Part shown: positions 1 through 6,004 of the stretch, in pieces | Layout of the letters: each line of letters starts with the position of its first letter | Position numbering within the stretch: the first letter of the stretch is position 1 | Assembly: GCA_900545555.1 (NCBI GenBank) | Contig: UQZI01000037.1 | Coordinates: 1 to 18,571, forward strand | DNA: 18,571 nucleotides | Direction: 5' to 3' | Source: an uncultured Collinsella sp. | GTDB lineage: Bacteria; Actinomycetota; Coriobacteriia; Coriobacteriales; Coriobacteriaceae | Translations under genes and position numbers: made by a program | The notes under the pieces: model-generated | What the model was told of the DNA's origin: nothing | What the model saw: the letters and a program-made list of their open reading frames with translations, nothing else | Databases searched by the model: none

Positions 1-174
1 GGCGAGATCAAGATCGTGGAGGACGACGGCAAGCTGGTGTGGGAGTGCCCGCACTGCCATAACCGCGACCAGAGCAAGCTGAACGTTGCCCGCCGCACCT
101 GCGGCTACATCGGTACCCAGTTCTGGAACCAGGGCCGAACCGAGGAGATCCGCGACCGCGTTCTGCATCTCTAA
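1..174 (+). CDS. nrdD: Anaerobic ribonucleoside-triphosphate reductase NrdD, C-terminal end (5' truncated by window)
   Basis: The window opens inside this gene; 57 C-terminal residues remain, read in frame from base 1 and ending in a TAA immediately followed by TAG. The tail has the NrdD layout: a Cys pair (CPHC at visible residues 17-20) belonging to the structural zinc site, then RRTCGYIG (31-38), which matches the glycyl-radical loop of class III ribonucleotide reductases (E. coli RVCGYLG), then a basic C-terminus (RDRVLHL). The radical glycine would be visible residue 35 (bases 103-105). The enzyme makes dNTPs without oxygen, using a glycyl radical installed by NrdG, which is encoded 426 bp downstream. 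Identification is firm from the motif plus the neighbour; catalytic cysteines and any ATP-cone lie outside the window. Confidence 0.93.
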   Translation, partial: GEIKIVEDDGKLVWECPHCHNRDQSKLNVARRTCGYIGTQFWNQGRTEEIRDRVLHL

Positions 175-185
175 TAGTCATCCCA

Positions 186-323
186 GGCCGCCCCGTAGCG
201 AGGCCCCGGACCTTTACTCGCTATTTCGGACAGTCCTGGCTCACGACGGAGGCGCCACTGGCGCCTCCTGTTCGTGCGGAACTCATATCGAGCAAAGGTC
301 CGGGGCCTCGCTACGGGGCGGCC
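186..323. repeat. Long inverted repeat / nested hairpin between nrdD and nrdG
   Basis: The arms 186-215 and 294-323 are perfect 30-bp reverse complements. Pairing resumes after one mismatch (217-220 with 289-292, 222-224 with 285-287). Inside sits a second perfect hairpin: GGAGGCGCC (248-256), ACT loop, GGCGCCTCC (260-268). The whole folds as one approximately 138-nt nested structure starting 12 bp after the nrdD stop. No T-tract follows either arm, so it is not a standard intrinsic terminator, and I see no clear target-site duplication at the edges. It could be a paired REP-type or MITE-like element, or an mRNA-stabilising 3' structure for nrdD. Confidence 0.85.
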
Positions 324-500
324 AAGTTGATGTAGCTGAGATGCAGCATGTGGTCTGCTCACTCCTCGAAGTTCTTAGCGGAAATGAGTCGACCTGCAAC
401 AACGGTTTGCTTGGAACGACGGTTGAGCTGCAACAGAGTTTTTATTGGACCTCGAACCCTATGCTCGATGTTCGCTTCGTTCATTGAGTGTCGCTCGCGA
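324..500. other. Non-coding stretch with no recognised feature
   Basis: This is the gene-free middle of the nrdD-nrdG gap. Short reading frames here lack an SD site and resemble nothing known. I found no convincing sigma-70 type promoter, although an nrdG promoter might lie here because nrdG is separated from nrdD by two large hairpins. Confidence 0.4.
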
Positions 501-586
501 GGGGTCTGGAGTATATCGTCCCGCCCGCAGTTTCGCAGGCCGCAGGCCGAGAATGTTTGAGGACGGGATGATATGCTCCAGACCCC
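501..586. repeat. 23-bp inverted repeat abutting the nrdG ribosome-binding site
   Basis: The arms are 501-523 and 564-586. As DNA they differ at two positions, but as plus-strand RNA both positions are G-U wobbles, so all 23 pairs can form. The 40-nt loop holds a smaller GGCC-GCA-GGCC hairpin (538-548). The right arm ends one base before the nrdG SD sequence AGGAAGG (588-594), so folding could affect ribosome access. There is no U-run, so a terminator is unlikely. Role unknown. Confidence 0.75.
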
Positions 587-600
587 CAGGAAGGTTACTT

Positions 601-1182
601 ATGAACTACGCGAACATTAAGTATTTCGACATTGCCGATGGGGAAGGTGTTCGTACTTCTCTGTTTGTGAGCGGGTGCCGTCGTGGGTGCAAGAATTGCT
701 TTAACTCTGTTGCGTGGGACTTTGCTGCGGGCGAGCCCTTTGATCGTGCCGTCGAGGACAAGATTATCGAGAGCCTCGATCATCCCTTTATTGACGGCCT
801 GACGATTCTGGGCGGAGAGCCCATGGAGCCCGAGAACCAGGCGGGGCTCGTTGAGTTTGTCGAGCGTGTTCGTGCCGCTTATCCTGCGGGGTCAGGAAAG
901 ACCATTTGGTGTTTTACCGGCGACGTGCTCGAGGAGCTTATGCCGGGTGGTCGTCACCATACTGAGGTGACGGACCGTATCCTTGCCTGCCTCGACATGT
1001 TGGTGGATGGCCCGTTTGTTCAGGATCTTTATGATATCTCGTTGCGCTTTAGGGGCTCGAGTAACCAGCGTGTGATCGATATGAACGCTACGCGCGACCG
1101 CGCTGTGCGTGAGGGCGTTGCGCTTTGCGATGCTGTGGAGCTTTGGCGGGACGATCCAGTCTATTCGACCCATACTATGTAG
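601..1182 (+). CDS. nrdG: Anaerobic ribonucleotide reductase-activating protein (radical SAM)
   Basis: This 193-aa protein has the length and motifs of NrdG. It uses a 4Fe-4S cluster and S-adenosylmethionine to install the glycyl radical on NrdD. The radical-SAM cysteines are C26-x3-C30-x2-C33 in SGCRRGCKNC, preceded by the NrdG-typical DGEGVRTSLFVSGC stretch; the GGEPM motif, which contacts SAM in radical SAM enzymes, lies near residues 73-77. The ATG at 601 is chosen because AGGAAGG (588-594) precedes it by 6 nt and the protein then begins MNYANIKYFDIADGEG as expected; upstream in-frame ATGs would run through the inverted repeat. It lies downstream of nrdD on the same strand, but the 426-bp hairpin-rich gap suggests separate control or mRNA processing rather than simple coupling. 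Confidence 0.95.
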   Translation: MNYANIKYFDIADGEGVRTSLFVSGCRRGCKNCFNSVAWDFAAGEPFDRAVEDKIIESLDHPFIDGLTILGGEPMEPENQAGLVEFVERVRAAYPAGSGKTIWCFTGDVLEELMPGGRHHTEVTDRILACLDMLVDGPFVQDLYDISLRFRGSSNQRVIDMNATRDRAVREGVALCDAVELWRDDPVYSTHTM

Positions 1183-1184
1183 CT

Positions 1185-1214
1185 TGTGGTCGATGCCGGA
1201 GGGCGTGGTACCAT
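1185..1214 (+). promoter_or_regulatory. Possible folE promoter
   Basis: TTGTGG (1185-1190) is followed by an 18-nt spacer and TACCAT (1209-1214), 35 nt upstream of the folE ATG. Matches to consensus are 3/6 and 4/6. This is weak, and co-transcription from nrdG is also possible because the gap is only 66 bp. Confidence 0.3.
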
Positions 1215-1248
1215 AGCGCGAACGTGAAATCGGAAAAGTGAGGCCCAG

Positions 1249-1806
1249 ATGGTCGATCAGGAAAAAGTCGAGGCCGCCATTAAGCTGTTGCTTGAGGGCA
1301 TAGGCGAGGACCCAACTCGTGAGGGCCTGCTGGAGACCCCGGCGCGCGTTGCCCGTATGTATGGTGAGATCGCCGGCGGCATGGACCAGAGTGCTGAGGA
1401 GCACCTGTCCAAAACCTTTGCCGTCGCTTCGAACGATTTGGTTATCGAGCGCGACATCACGTTCTACTCGCTGTGCGAACATCATCTGCTGCCGTTTTAT
1501 GGCAAGGCCGCCATTGGTTATATCCCTAACGGTCGGGTGGCTGGGCTTTCCAAGCTCGCCCGCACGGTTGAGGTTTATGCCCGCCGTCTTCAGCTGCAGG
1601 AGCAACTGTGCGCACAGGTTGCCGATGCCCTCATGGATTATCTCGCTCCCCAGGGAGCGATTGTGTTGATGGAGGCCGAGCATATGTGCATGACGATGCG
1701 TGGCGTGCAAAAGCCCGGCACCAAGACCGTGACGCTTGCTCGCCGCGGCGTCTTTGAGACCGATCCCGCGCTCGAGGAGCGTTTCTTTAGGATGCTGGGC
1801 CGCTAA
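1249..1806 (+). CDS. folE: GTP cyclohydrolase I
   Basis: This 185-aa protein is normal length for FolE. It converts GTP to 7,8-dihydroneopterin triphosphate plus formate, the first step of tetrahydrofolate (pterin) synthesis in the cytosol. The family signature is visible: EDPTREGLLETPARVARMY near residues 20-38, FYSLCEHHLLPFYG at 72-85 with zinc ligands C76 and H79, and AEHMCMTMRGVQKPG with the third ligand C147. The start is ATG 1249 with GTGAGG about 5 nt upstream. The stop (1804-1806) is only 2 bp before the next gene's ATG, so folE and the HD protein are likely co-translated, with folB following. Identification is secure. Confidence 0.97.
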   Translation: MVDQEKVEAAIKLLLEGIGEDPTREGLLETPARVARMYGEIAGGMDQSAEEHLSKTFAVASNDLVIERDITFYSLCEHHLLPFYGKAAIGYIPNGRVAGLSKLARTVEVYARRLQLQEQLCAQVADALMDYLAPQGAIVLMEAEHMCMTMRGVQKPGTKTVTLARRGVFETDPALEERFFRMLGR

Positions 1807-1808
1807 CC

Positions 1809-2390
1809 ATGAGGGTCGTCAACGACTTTACATCGAAGACCGATGAGGGGACGTCGCGTCGCGGCTTTATGGCTTCGGGCCTGGCGCCTTTTGGCGTCAT
1901 GCCTCGCATTGATTACATTTGTGCCAACGGGCTGTTCCGGCGGCACCTGGGCAACATCGTACAGTTGGAATCGGAGCGCATCTTCTGCCGCCACGGTATT
2001 GACCATCTGCTCGATGTCGCTCGCATTATGTGGATCAAGAATCTCGAGGAGCAGCTCGAATTTGACCGCGAGGTCATCTACGCCACGGCACTTCTTCACG
2101 ATATCGGCAAAGATGAACAGTATGAATCGGGTATATCCCATGATGTTGCAAGCGAACGCGTCGCTGATGCGATTCTCGGCGGCATGCCCGATGACGTGGC
2201 GTTTGAGCCGGCCGATGCCGCAGCCATTAAGACGGCCATTCTGGGCCATCGAAAGCTGCGCGTGAACAGCCAACCGCTTGAGCGTCTGCTCTATGCAGCC
2301 GACAAAGCGTCGCGTGCCTGCTTTGCATGCCCCGCGCGCAACGCTTGCAACTGGAGCGATGATAAAAAGAACCTGTCGATTCGCGTGTAG
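1809..2390 (+). CDS. HD-domain phosphohydrolase in the folate cluster
   Basis: This 193-aa protein carries an HD metal-dependent phosphohydrolase signature: RHGIDHLLDV (61-70), ALLHDIGKDEQY (94-105, HD at 97-98) and a late Asp in YAADKASR. The C-terminus has an unusual Cys cluster (CFACPARNAC) followed by NWSDDKKN. HD proteins remove phosphates from nucleotides and related compounds. Lying 2 bp after folE and 43 bp before folB, it is a candidate for dephosphorylating dihydroneopterin triphosphate, a step with few defined enzymes; this is inference from position only. The start is uncertain: ATG 1809 has no good SD at normal spacing and would rely on coupling to the folE stop, while in-frame ATGs at 1869 and 1899 would give 173 or 163 aa and still contain the HD core. 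Confidence 0.85.
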   Translation: MRVVNDFTSKTDEGTSRRGFMASGLAPFGVMPRIDYICANGLFRRHLGNIVQLESERIFCRHGIDHLLDVARIMWIKNLEEQLEFDREVIYATALLHDIGKDEQYESGISHDVASERVADAILGGMPDDVAFEPADAAAIKTAILGHRKLRVNSQPLERLLYAADKASRACFACPARNACNWSDDKKNLSIRV

Positions 2391-2433
2391 TTAGTTTGCG
2401 CGGTCGGGGTTCTAAACGAAGGAGACGATCGCG

Positions 2434-2919
2434 TTGAGTAACAAGAAACTGCCCGAGAATGCAACCAAGACTGAAGGTGCTGAGCTCGCCCGCCGTGGAA
2501 GGGACGAAATAGCCACCGCAACGGCGGTGCCTCACGTGAGCTATGACGATCTGCGCCATGCCGATCGCATTGTCATTGACGGCCTTGAGGTTTTTGCCAA
2601 CCATGGCGTGTATCCCGAGGAGAACGCGCTGGGTCAGAAGTTCATCGTTTCTCTGGTGCTCTATGCCGACCTGCGCGCGGCGGGGGAGCACGATAACCTG
2701 GACGCCTCGATTGACTACGGCTCGGTGTGCCACGATGTCGATGGCTATCTGCGCGAGCATACGTTTAAGCTCATCGAGGCGGCAGCCGAGGGGACAGCCC
2801 AGATGCTGCTGCGCCGTTATCCCTCGCTGCTTGGTGTGCGCATAAAGCTCGATAAGCCGTGGGCTCCTGTTGGCCTGCCCCTGGCAAGCTGCGGCGTCGA
2901 GATCGAGCGCGTGCGCTAG
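2434..2919 (+). CDS. folB: Dihydroneopterin aldolase with N-terminal extension
   Basis: FolB splits 7,8-dihydroneopterin into 6-hydroxymethyl-dihydropterin and glycolaldehyde in folate synthesis. The core spans about residues 44-161 and shows the family landmarks: DRIVIDGLEVFANHGVYPEEN (45-64; active-site Glu in the PEE), SIDYGSV, KLIEAAAEGTAQMLL and IKLDKPWAP with the conserved Lys. Family members are usually about 120 aa; this one is 161 aa because of a hydrophilic 43-residue N-terminal segment unlike anything I recognise. That segment looks real, since the TTG start at 2434 follows a strong AAGGAG (2419-2424, 9 nt spacing) and no equally good site occurs closer to the core. Last gene of the folE-HD-folB run. 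It converges with the ygjP-like gene, the two stops being 6 bp apart with no terminator between. Confidence 0.93.
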   Translation: MSNKKLPENATKTEGAELARRGRDEIATATAVPHVSYDDLRHADRIVIDGLEVFANHGVYPEENALGQKFIVSLVLYADLRAAGEHDNLDASIDYGSVCHDVDGYLREHTFKLIEAAAEGTAQMLLRRYPSLLGVRIKLDKPWAPVGLPLASCGVEIERVR

Positions 2920-2925
2920 TCGACG

Positions 2926-3702
2926 CTAGAGCTTGTTGAGGGGTGGCTGCTTGAGCCGCTGAGACAGTGTTCTATTGTTGGGACAGTACGTGTCGAGCAG
3001 GGCGTGAAAGCGCTGATTGTGGCTCGGCTCGAGCAGATGGACGAGCTCGTGGGCGACAACCATGTCGAGGCATTCGACAGGGTAGGCGGCGAGCTCGCGC
3101 GCGATGCGAATGGCGCCGGTTTTGGGTGTGCAGGAGCCCCAACGCGTTTTCATGCTGCGCACGGAGACGCGGGCCACGGTGACGCCCATTGCGATTTCGT
3201 ACGCGTGCACGATGTCGCGTAGCGCTGCGGTGACCTCGGACGCGTAGAGCTGGTCGATGTGGGCTTGGAGCTCGTCGGACGTTAGGCCGTCGAGGATTGC
3301 GTGCCGCTTGGCCTGCGGGCCTTCGTCCGATTCATCGGTACCCATAAAACTTGCGAAGGTGGCCTGTTTGGGTCGCGGTGCGGGTGATGCAAAGTTGTGA
3401 TCGAGTGCATCCTGTACCGTGATGGGCTTGCCCCAAAGTGCAATGATGGACGAGGGGCTGAGCGGCTCTCGTGCCGCCGCCTGACGTTGCTCGCGCTGGG
3501 CAAGTCGGCTGATAATCCAGGCGCTGTTGCGCTTCACAAACGCTTCGATACGCTCGCGGCTGGCGCCGATCGGTGCGCTGGCGTGGACCTCGCCGCTCGA
3601 TGTGACGCGTAGGTTGAAGTTCTTGACGCGCTTTTTGGTAACGACGACGGGGATGGTCGTCCCATCCGGTCGGGATGCGGAAATAGTAAACTGCTGCGTC
3701 AA
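2926..3702 (-). CDS. YgjP/SprT-type zinc metallopeptidase (DUF45 family)
   Basis: This is a 258-aa protein whose C-terminal part is the YgjP-like metallopeptidase domain: SVRSMKTRWGSCTPK then VVAHELVHLLEPSHNQRFH, i.e. the zinc-binding HExxH (about residues 218-222) with a third His ligand roughly 7-11 residues later. The N-terminal half has the usual DUF45 beta-rich segment (KKRVKNFNLRVTSSGEVHASAP). An upstream in-frame ATG (3735) sits inside a hairpin and lacks an SD; the TTG at 3702 has GAAGGA 7 nt upstream and gives MTQQFTISASRPDG, so I place the start there. The DELQ-rich middle insert (GTDESDEGPQAK) is probably a flexible linker. Downstream of the M19 dipeptidase on the same strand (74-bp gap), so possibly co-transcribed. 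Substrate unknown. Confidence 0.85.
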   Translation of the reverse strand: MTQQFTISASRPDGTTIPVVVTKKRVKNFNLRVTSSGEVHASAPIGASRERIEAFVKRNSAWIISRLAQREQRQAAAREPLSPSSIIALWGKPITVQDALDHNFASPAPRPKQATFASFMGTDESDEGPQAKRHAILDGLTSDELQAHIDQLYASEVTAALRDIVHAYEIAMGVTVARVSVRSMKTRWGSCTPKTGAIRIARELAAYPVECLDMVVAHELVHLLEPSHNQRFHALLDTYCPNNRTLSQRLKQPPLNKL

Positions 3703-3725
3703 AAGCGGTCCTTCAGATCGGGGAC

Positions 3726-3759
3726 GGGCCGGCATGTCGACCGTTCGGCATGCCGGCCC
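3726..3759 (-). other. Hairpin between dipeptidase and ygjP-like gene
   Basis: The arms 3726-3736 and 3749-3759 are perfect 11-bp complements, extended by CGA/TCG inside the loop. It lies after the dipeptidase stop and before the SD of the downstream gene. No T-run follows on either strand, so it is either a weak attenuator or an mRNA-processing/stability hairpin rather than a standard terminator. Confidence 0.55.
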
Positions 3760-3776
3760 ACTCAAGGGATGTGAAA

Positions 3777-4790
3777 TTAATAACGCTCGAAGAAGGCAAG
3801 CGCGTTGTCGCTGCAGAGCTTTTGCATCACGGTCTTGCCAAAATGCTTGGAAAGCATGTTCTGGAACTCGGGCATCTTGCTGGCATCGGAGAGGAAAGCG
3901 GGCACCGTGGCGCCGTCCCAGTCGCCGCCGAGCGCGATGACGTCCTCGCCGCCCAGGTCGAGCCAGTGCTCGATATGCGCCGCCAGCTGGTCGAAGGTGA
4001 CGTCTGCGGCGGTCTTGTCGGTTGCGTCGTTGGAAAGGAACTCGCTGCAGTAGTTGAGGCCGACGATGCCACCCATGTCGCGAATGGTGCGGAACTGGTC
4101 GTCGGTAAGGTTGCGTTTGGCGCCGCAAACCGCACGGGAGTTGGAGTGGCTGGCGACGAAGGGACGCGTGGCGCGGGCGGCGACCTCGTCAAAGCACTCA
4201 TCGTTGAGGTGGGAGACGTCGAGCACCATGCCGGCGTGCTCCATCTGCGTAAGGGCCTCGATGCCGGCGGCGGTGAGGCCGGTGTGGGTGTCGTGGCCGC
4301 TCGCGAGCGGCCCCTGCGCGTTCCAGCTGAGTGATGACATGAGTACGCCCAGGCTCTTGAGTACCTCGATCAGCGCGGGGTCCTCGGCAAAGAACGTGGC
4401 GTTTTCGATGGTATGGATGCAGGCGACCTTGCCGTCTTTGAGCGCAGGGCGAATGTCTGCCGCGCTGCGTACGTTGACCATGCGGTCGTGGTTGAGCATT
4501 GCCTGGCCGCTCATGTGCGCCATGATCTGCGCCTGGAAGCGCGCGGCGTGGGCGGTGGGAATCTCGTCGGGGACAAACGTGGCGAAGCACTGTGCCCACG
4601 GCGTGTTGCCGATCTTTGCGAGCGAGATGGCGCAGGCGTTGCCCTCGATGAGGTCGAAATCTTGCGGATGCGTTTCGTCGCCGGGGAAATAACCGTCGGT
4701 GCCGGCGGTAAAGCGCAGGTCGAGATCGAGCGTGGCCCAGCCGATGCGGTCGGCGGTGTCGCAGTGTAGGTCAAATACGGGATATGCCAT
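3777..4790 (-). CDS. Membrane-dipeptidase (M19/renal dipeptidase) family protein
   Basis: This 337-aa binuclear-zinc dipeptidase hydrolyses dipeptides, in some members including D-amino-acid-containing ones. M19 landmarks are in order: FDLHCDT (residues 6-12; metal ligands H9 and D11), the bridging-Glu segment CIHTIENA, MVLDVSHLND (metal His), PFVASHSNSRAVCG (second metal His) and GGIVGLNY, then ALGGDWDGA near the C-terminus. No signal peptide or membrane segment is seen, so it is probably cytosolic despite the family name. ATG 4790 is chosen over an upstream in-frame ATG because GGAGG lies 4 nt before it. First gene of a minus-strand pair with the YgjP-like peptidase, divergent from the slyD-like gene. 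Assignment to the family is firm; substrate is not. Confidence 0.93.
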   Translation of the reverse strand: MAYPVFDLHCDTADRIGWATLDLDLRFTAGTDGYFPGDETHPQDFDLIEGNACAISLAKIGNTPWAQCFATFVPDEIPTAHAARFQAQIMAHMSGQAMLNHDRMVNVRSAADIRPALKDGKVACIHTIENATFFAEDPALIEVLKSLGVLMSSLSWNAQGPLASGHDTHTGLTAAGIEALTQMEHAGMVLDVSHLNDECFDEVAARATRPFVASHSNSRAVCGAKRNLTDDQFRTIRDMGGIVGLNYCSEFLSNDATDKTAADVTFDQLAAHIEHWLDLGGEDVIALGGDWDGATVPAFLSDASKMPEFQNMLSKHFGKTVMQKLCSDNALAFFERY

Positions 4791-4846
4791 GGTTCCTCCG
4801 GTTGCAGCGTTTCTTTGCAAACTGTCCTTGAATTGTATGACTAGGG

Positions 4847-4852
4847 TATAGT
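4847..4852 (+). promoter_or_regulatory. Possible -10 element for the slyD-like/ureE-like pair
   Basis: TATAGT (5/6 match) lies about 58 nt upstream of the FKBP start. A TTGAAT at 4828-4833 is only 13 nt away, too close for a standard -35, so only the -10 is proposed. Confidence 0.35.
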
Positions 4853-4910
4853 TAGCGCCATATGTTCATGGCGGCCCGCGTTGTGCGCCGCCCTTATCAC
4901 GGAGGTTACC

Positions 4911-5339
4911 ATGTCCAACCAGGGCAAGAAGGTCAAGGCCCATTATCGCGGCACGCTCGACGACGGCACGCAGTTCGATAGCTCCTACGATCGCGGCGAG
5001 CCGCTGGAGTTCACCTGCGGCGCCGGTCAGATGATCAAGGGCTTCGACGCCGCCGTGGTCGACATGCAGGTGGGCGAGAAGAAGACTGTGCACATCCCGG
5101 CTGCCGATGCCTACGGCGAGCACAACCCCGAGATGGTCCTGACCTTCCCGGCCGAGCAGGTTCCCAATATCGAGCAGATCGAGAAGGGCATGAAGCTCTT
5201 CCTGTCCACGCCGAGCGGCATGCCCGTCCCTGCCGTGGTCATCGACGTAACGCCCGAGGCCGTGACGCTCGACGCCAACCACGAGCTGGCCGGCAAGGAC
5301 CTCAACTTTGATATCGAGCTCGTCGAGGTCGAGGACTAG
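4911..5339 (+). CDS. SlyD-like FKBP-type peptidyl-prolyl cis-trans isomerase
   Basis: A 142-aa FKBP of the SlyD type: an N-terminal FKBP half (VKAHYRGTLDDGTQFDSSYDRGEPLEF, GQMIKGFDAAVVDMQVGEKKTV), an inserted IF chaperone flap beginning around AYGEHNPEMVLTFPAEQVP, and return to the FKBP fold in ANHELAGKDLNFDIELVEVED. Such proteins catalyse prolyl isomerisation and act as holdase chaperones; E. coli SlyD also delivers nickel through a His/Cys-rich tail, which is absent here, the protein ending in an acidic stretch. ATG 4911 follows GGAGGT (4901-4906) with 4 nt spacing. It is followed after 3 bp by a UreE-like gene, so the two are probably translationally coupled. Confidence 0.93.
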   Translation: MSNQGKKVKAHYRGTLDDGTQFDSSYDRGEPLEFTCGAGQMIKGFDAAVVDMQVGEKKTVHIPAADAYGEHNPEMVLTFPAEQVPNIEQIEKGMKLFLSTPSGMPVPAVVIDVTPEAVTLDANHELAGKDLNFDIELVEVED

Positions 5340-5342
5340 GCT

Positions 5343-5921
5343 ATGCCTGCAAATCTGGTTTCGACAGCGTGCCTCGGAAATCTCAACGATCCGTCCTATG
5401 AACTCCTGCTTCGCCGGAAGTTGGGCGGCGTCTTTGAAGTTGACGAGCTACTGCTCGATTGGGGCCAGGCCGATGTATGCGCGTTTGTGGGCGTGACGGA
5501 GCTGGGGCGCACGATCGATGCTCGGCTGGATGCTGCCGACGGCGGTCGTCTTGCCGATGGCGACGTGCTCGCCATCGACCGTTCGGGCATGGTGCCCGTG
5601 GCGGTTGTCGTGCGCCTGCGCAGCGCCGAGGTTTATTTGGTCGAAGTCGACCGTATGGATCCGATTGCGCTCGCGCATGCGTGCTGGGAGATCGGCAACA
5701 TGCATGCGCCGCTCTTCCGGGGCGACTCGGACGAGCATACCGTGCGCATGTATACGCCGGTGCAGCCTGTTTTGGGCCGCATGCTCCGGGGTGTCGAGGG
5801 CGTTCGGCTCTCGGTGGTTACCCATGAACTCGATGCGGACCGGCGCTTTGCGTCGAGTGCGGCGGATGCCGTTGTGAGTATGGCTCCAGACTTTACGATC
5901 GTAAAGAAGGCGCGCGGTTAA
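5343..5921 (+). CDS. UreE-like nickel metallochaperone homologue
   Basis: This 192-aa protein follows the UreE two-domain plan. The N-terminal half (about 30-95) has VDELLLDWGQADVC, ELGRTIDARL and GGRLADGDVLA, matching UreE's peptide-binding domain (RxR...DGDVL pattern). The C-terminal half has MDPIALAHACWEIGNMHAPL (105-124), corresponding to UreE's LAxxCYHLGNRHVPL with the metal-binding His at 121, and VQPVLGRMLRGVEGVRL, corresponding to its HVLDDMLRQFGLTV. UreE's Arg in GNRH is Met here and there is no His-rich tail. UreE donates Ni to urease, but no urease or other ure gene is in this window. It starts 3 bp after the SlyD-like gene and its transcript ends at the 5935-5973 terminator. Recognition is from remembered UreE sequence; function in nickel or other metal handling is inference. 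Confidence 0.75.
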   Translation: MPANLVSTACLGNLNDPSYELLLRRKLGGVFEVDELLLDWGQADVCAFVGVTELGRTIDARLDAADGGRLADGDVLAIDRSGMVPVAVVVRLRSAEVYLVEVDRMDPIALAHACWEIGNMHAPLFRGDSDEHTVRMYTPVQPVLGRMLRGVEGVRLSVVTHELDADRRFASSAADAVVSMAPDFTIVKKARG

Positions 5922-5934
5922 CGTGCGTATAAGT

Positions 5935-5976
5935 AAGGCGGACTTTGAGAGGCAACTATTCAAAGTCCGTCTTTCT
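5935..5976 (+). terminator. Intrinsic terminator after the slyD-like/ureE-like pair
   Basis: A 14-bp stem (5935-5948 with 5960-5973, one G-U pair) has an 11-nt loop and runs into a T-rich tail (TCTTTCTG). It lies 13 nt past the UreE-like stop. Confidence 0.85.
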
Positions 5977-6004
5977 GTTGATGAGATGCTGTGGGGGAAA
6001 GCAT

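Noticed and set aside
186..323. Integron attC site or intrinsic terminator for the long inverted repeat
   Set aside because: attC sites have imperfect arms with extrahelical bases and core sites, not a 30-bp perfect stem; a terminator would need a T-tract, which is missing.
86..560. Short plus-strand frames across the nrdD-nrdG gap
   Set aside because: They run through the inverted repeats, have no SD and no protein-like composition.
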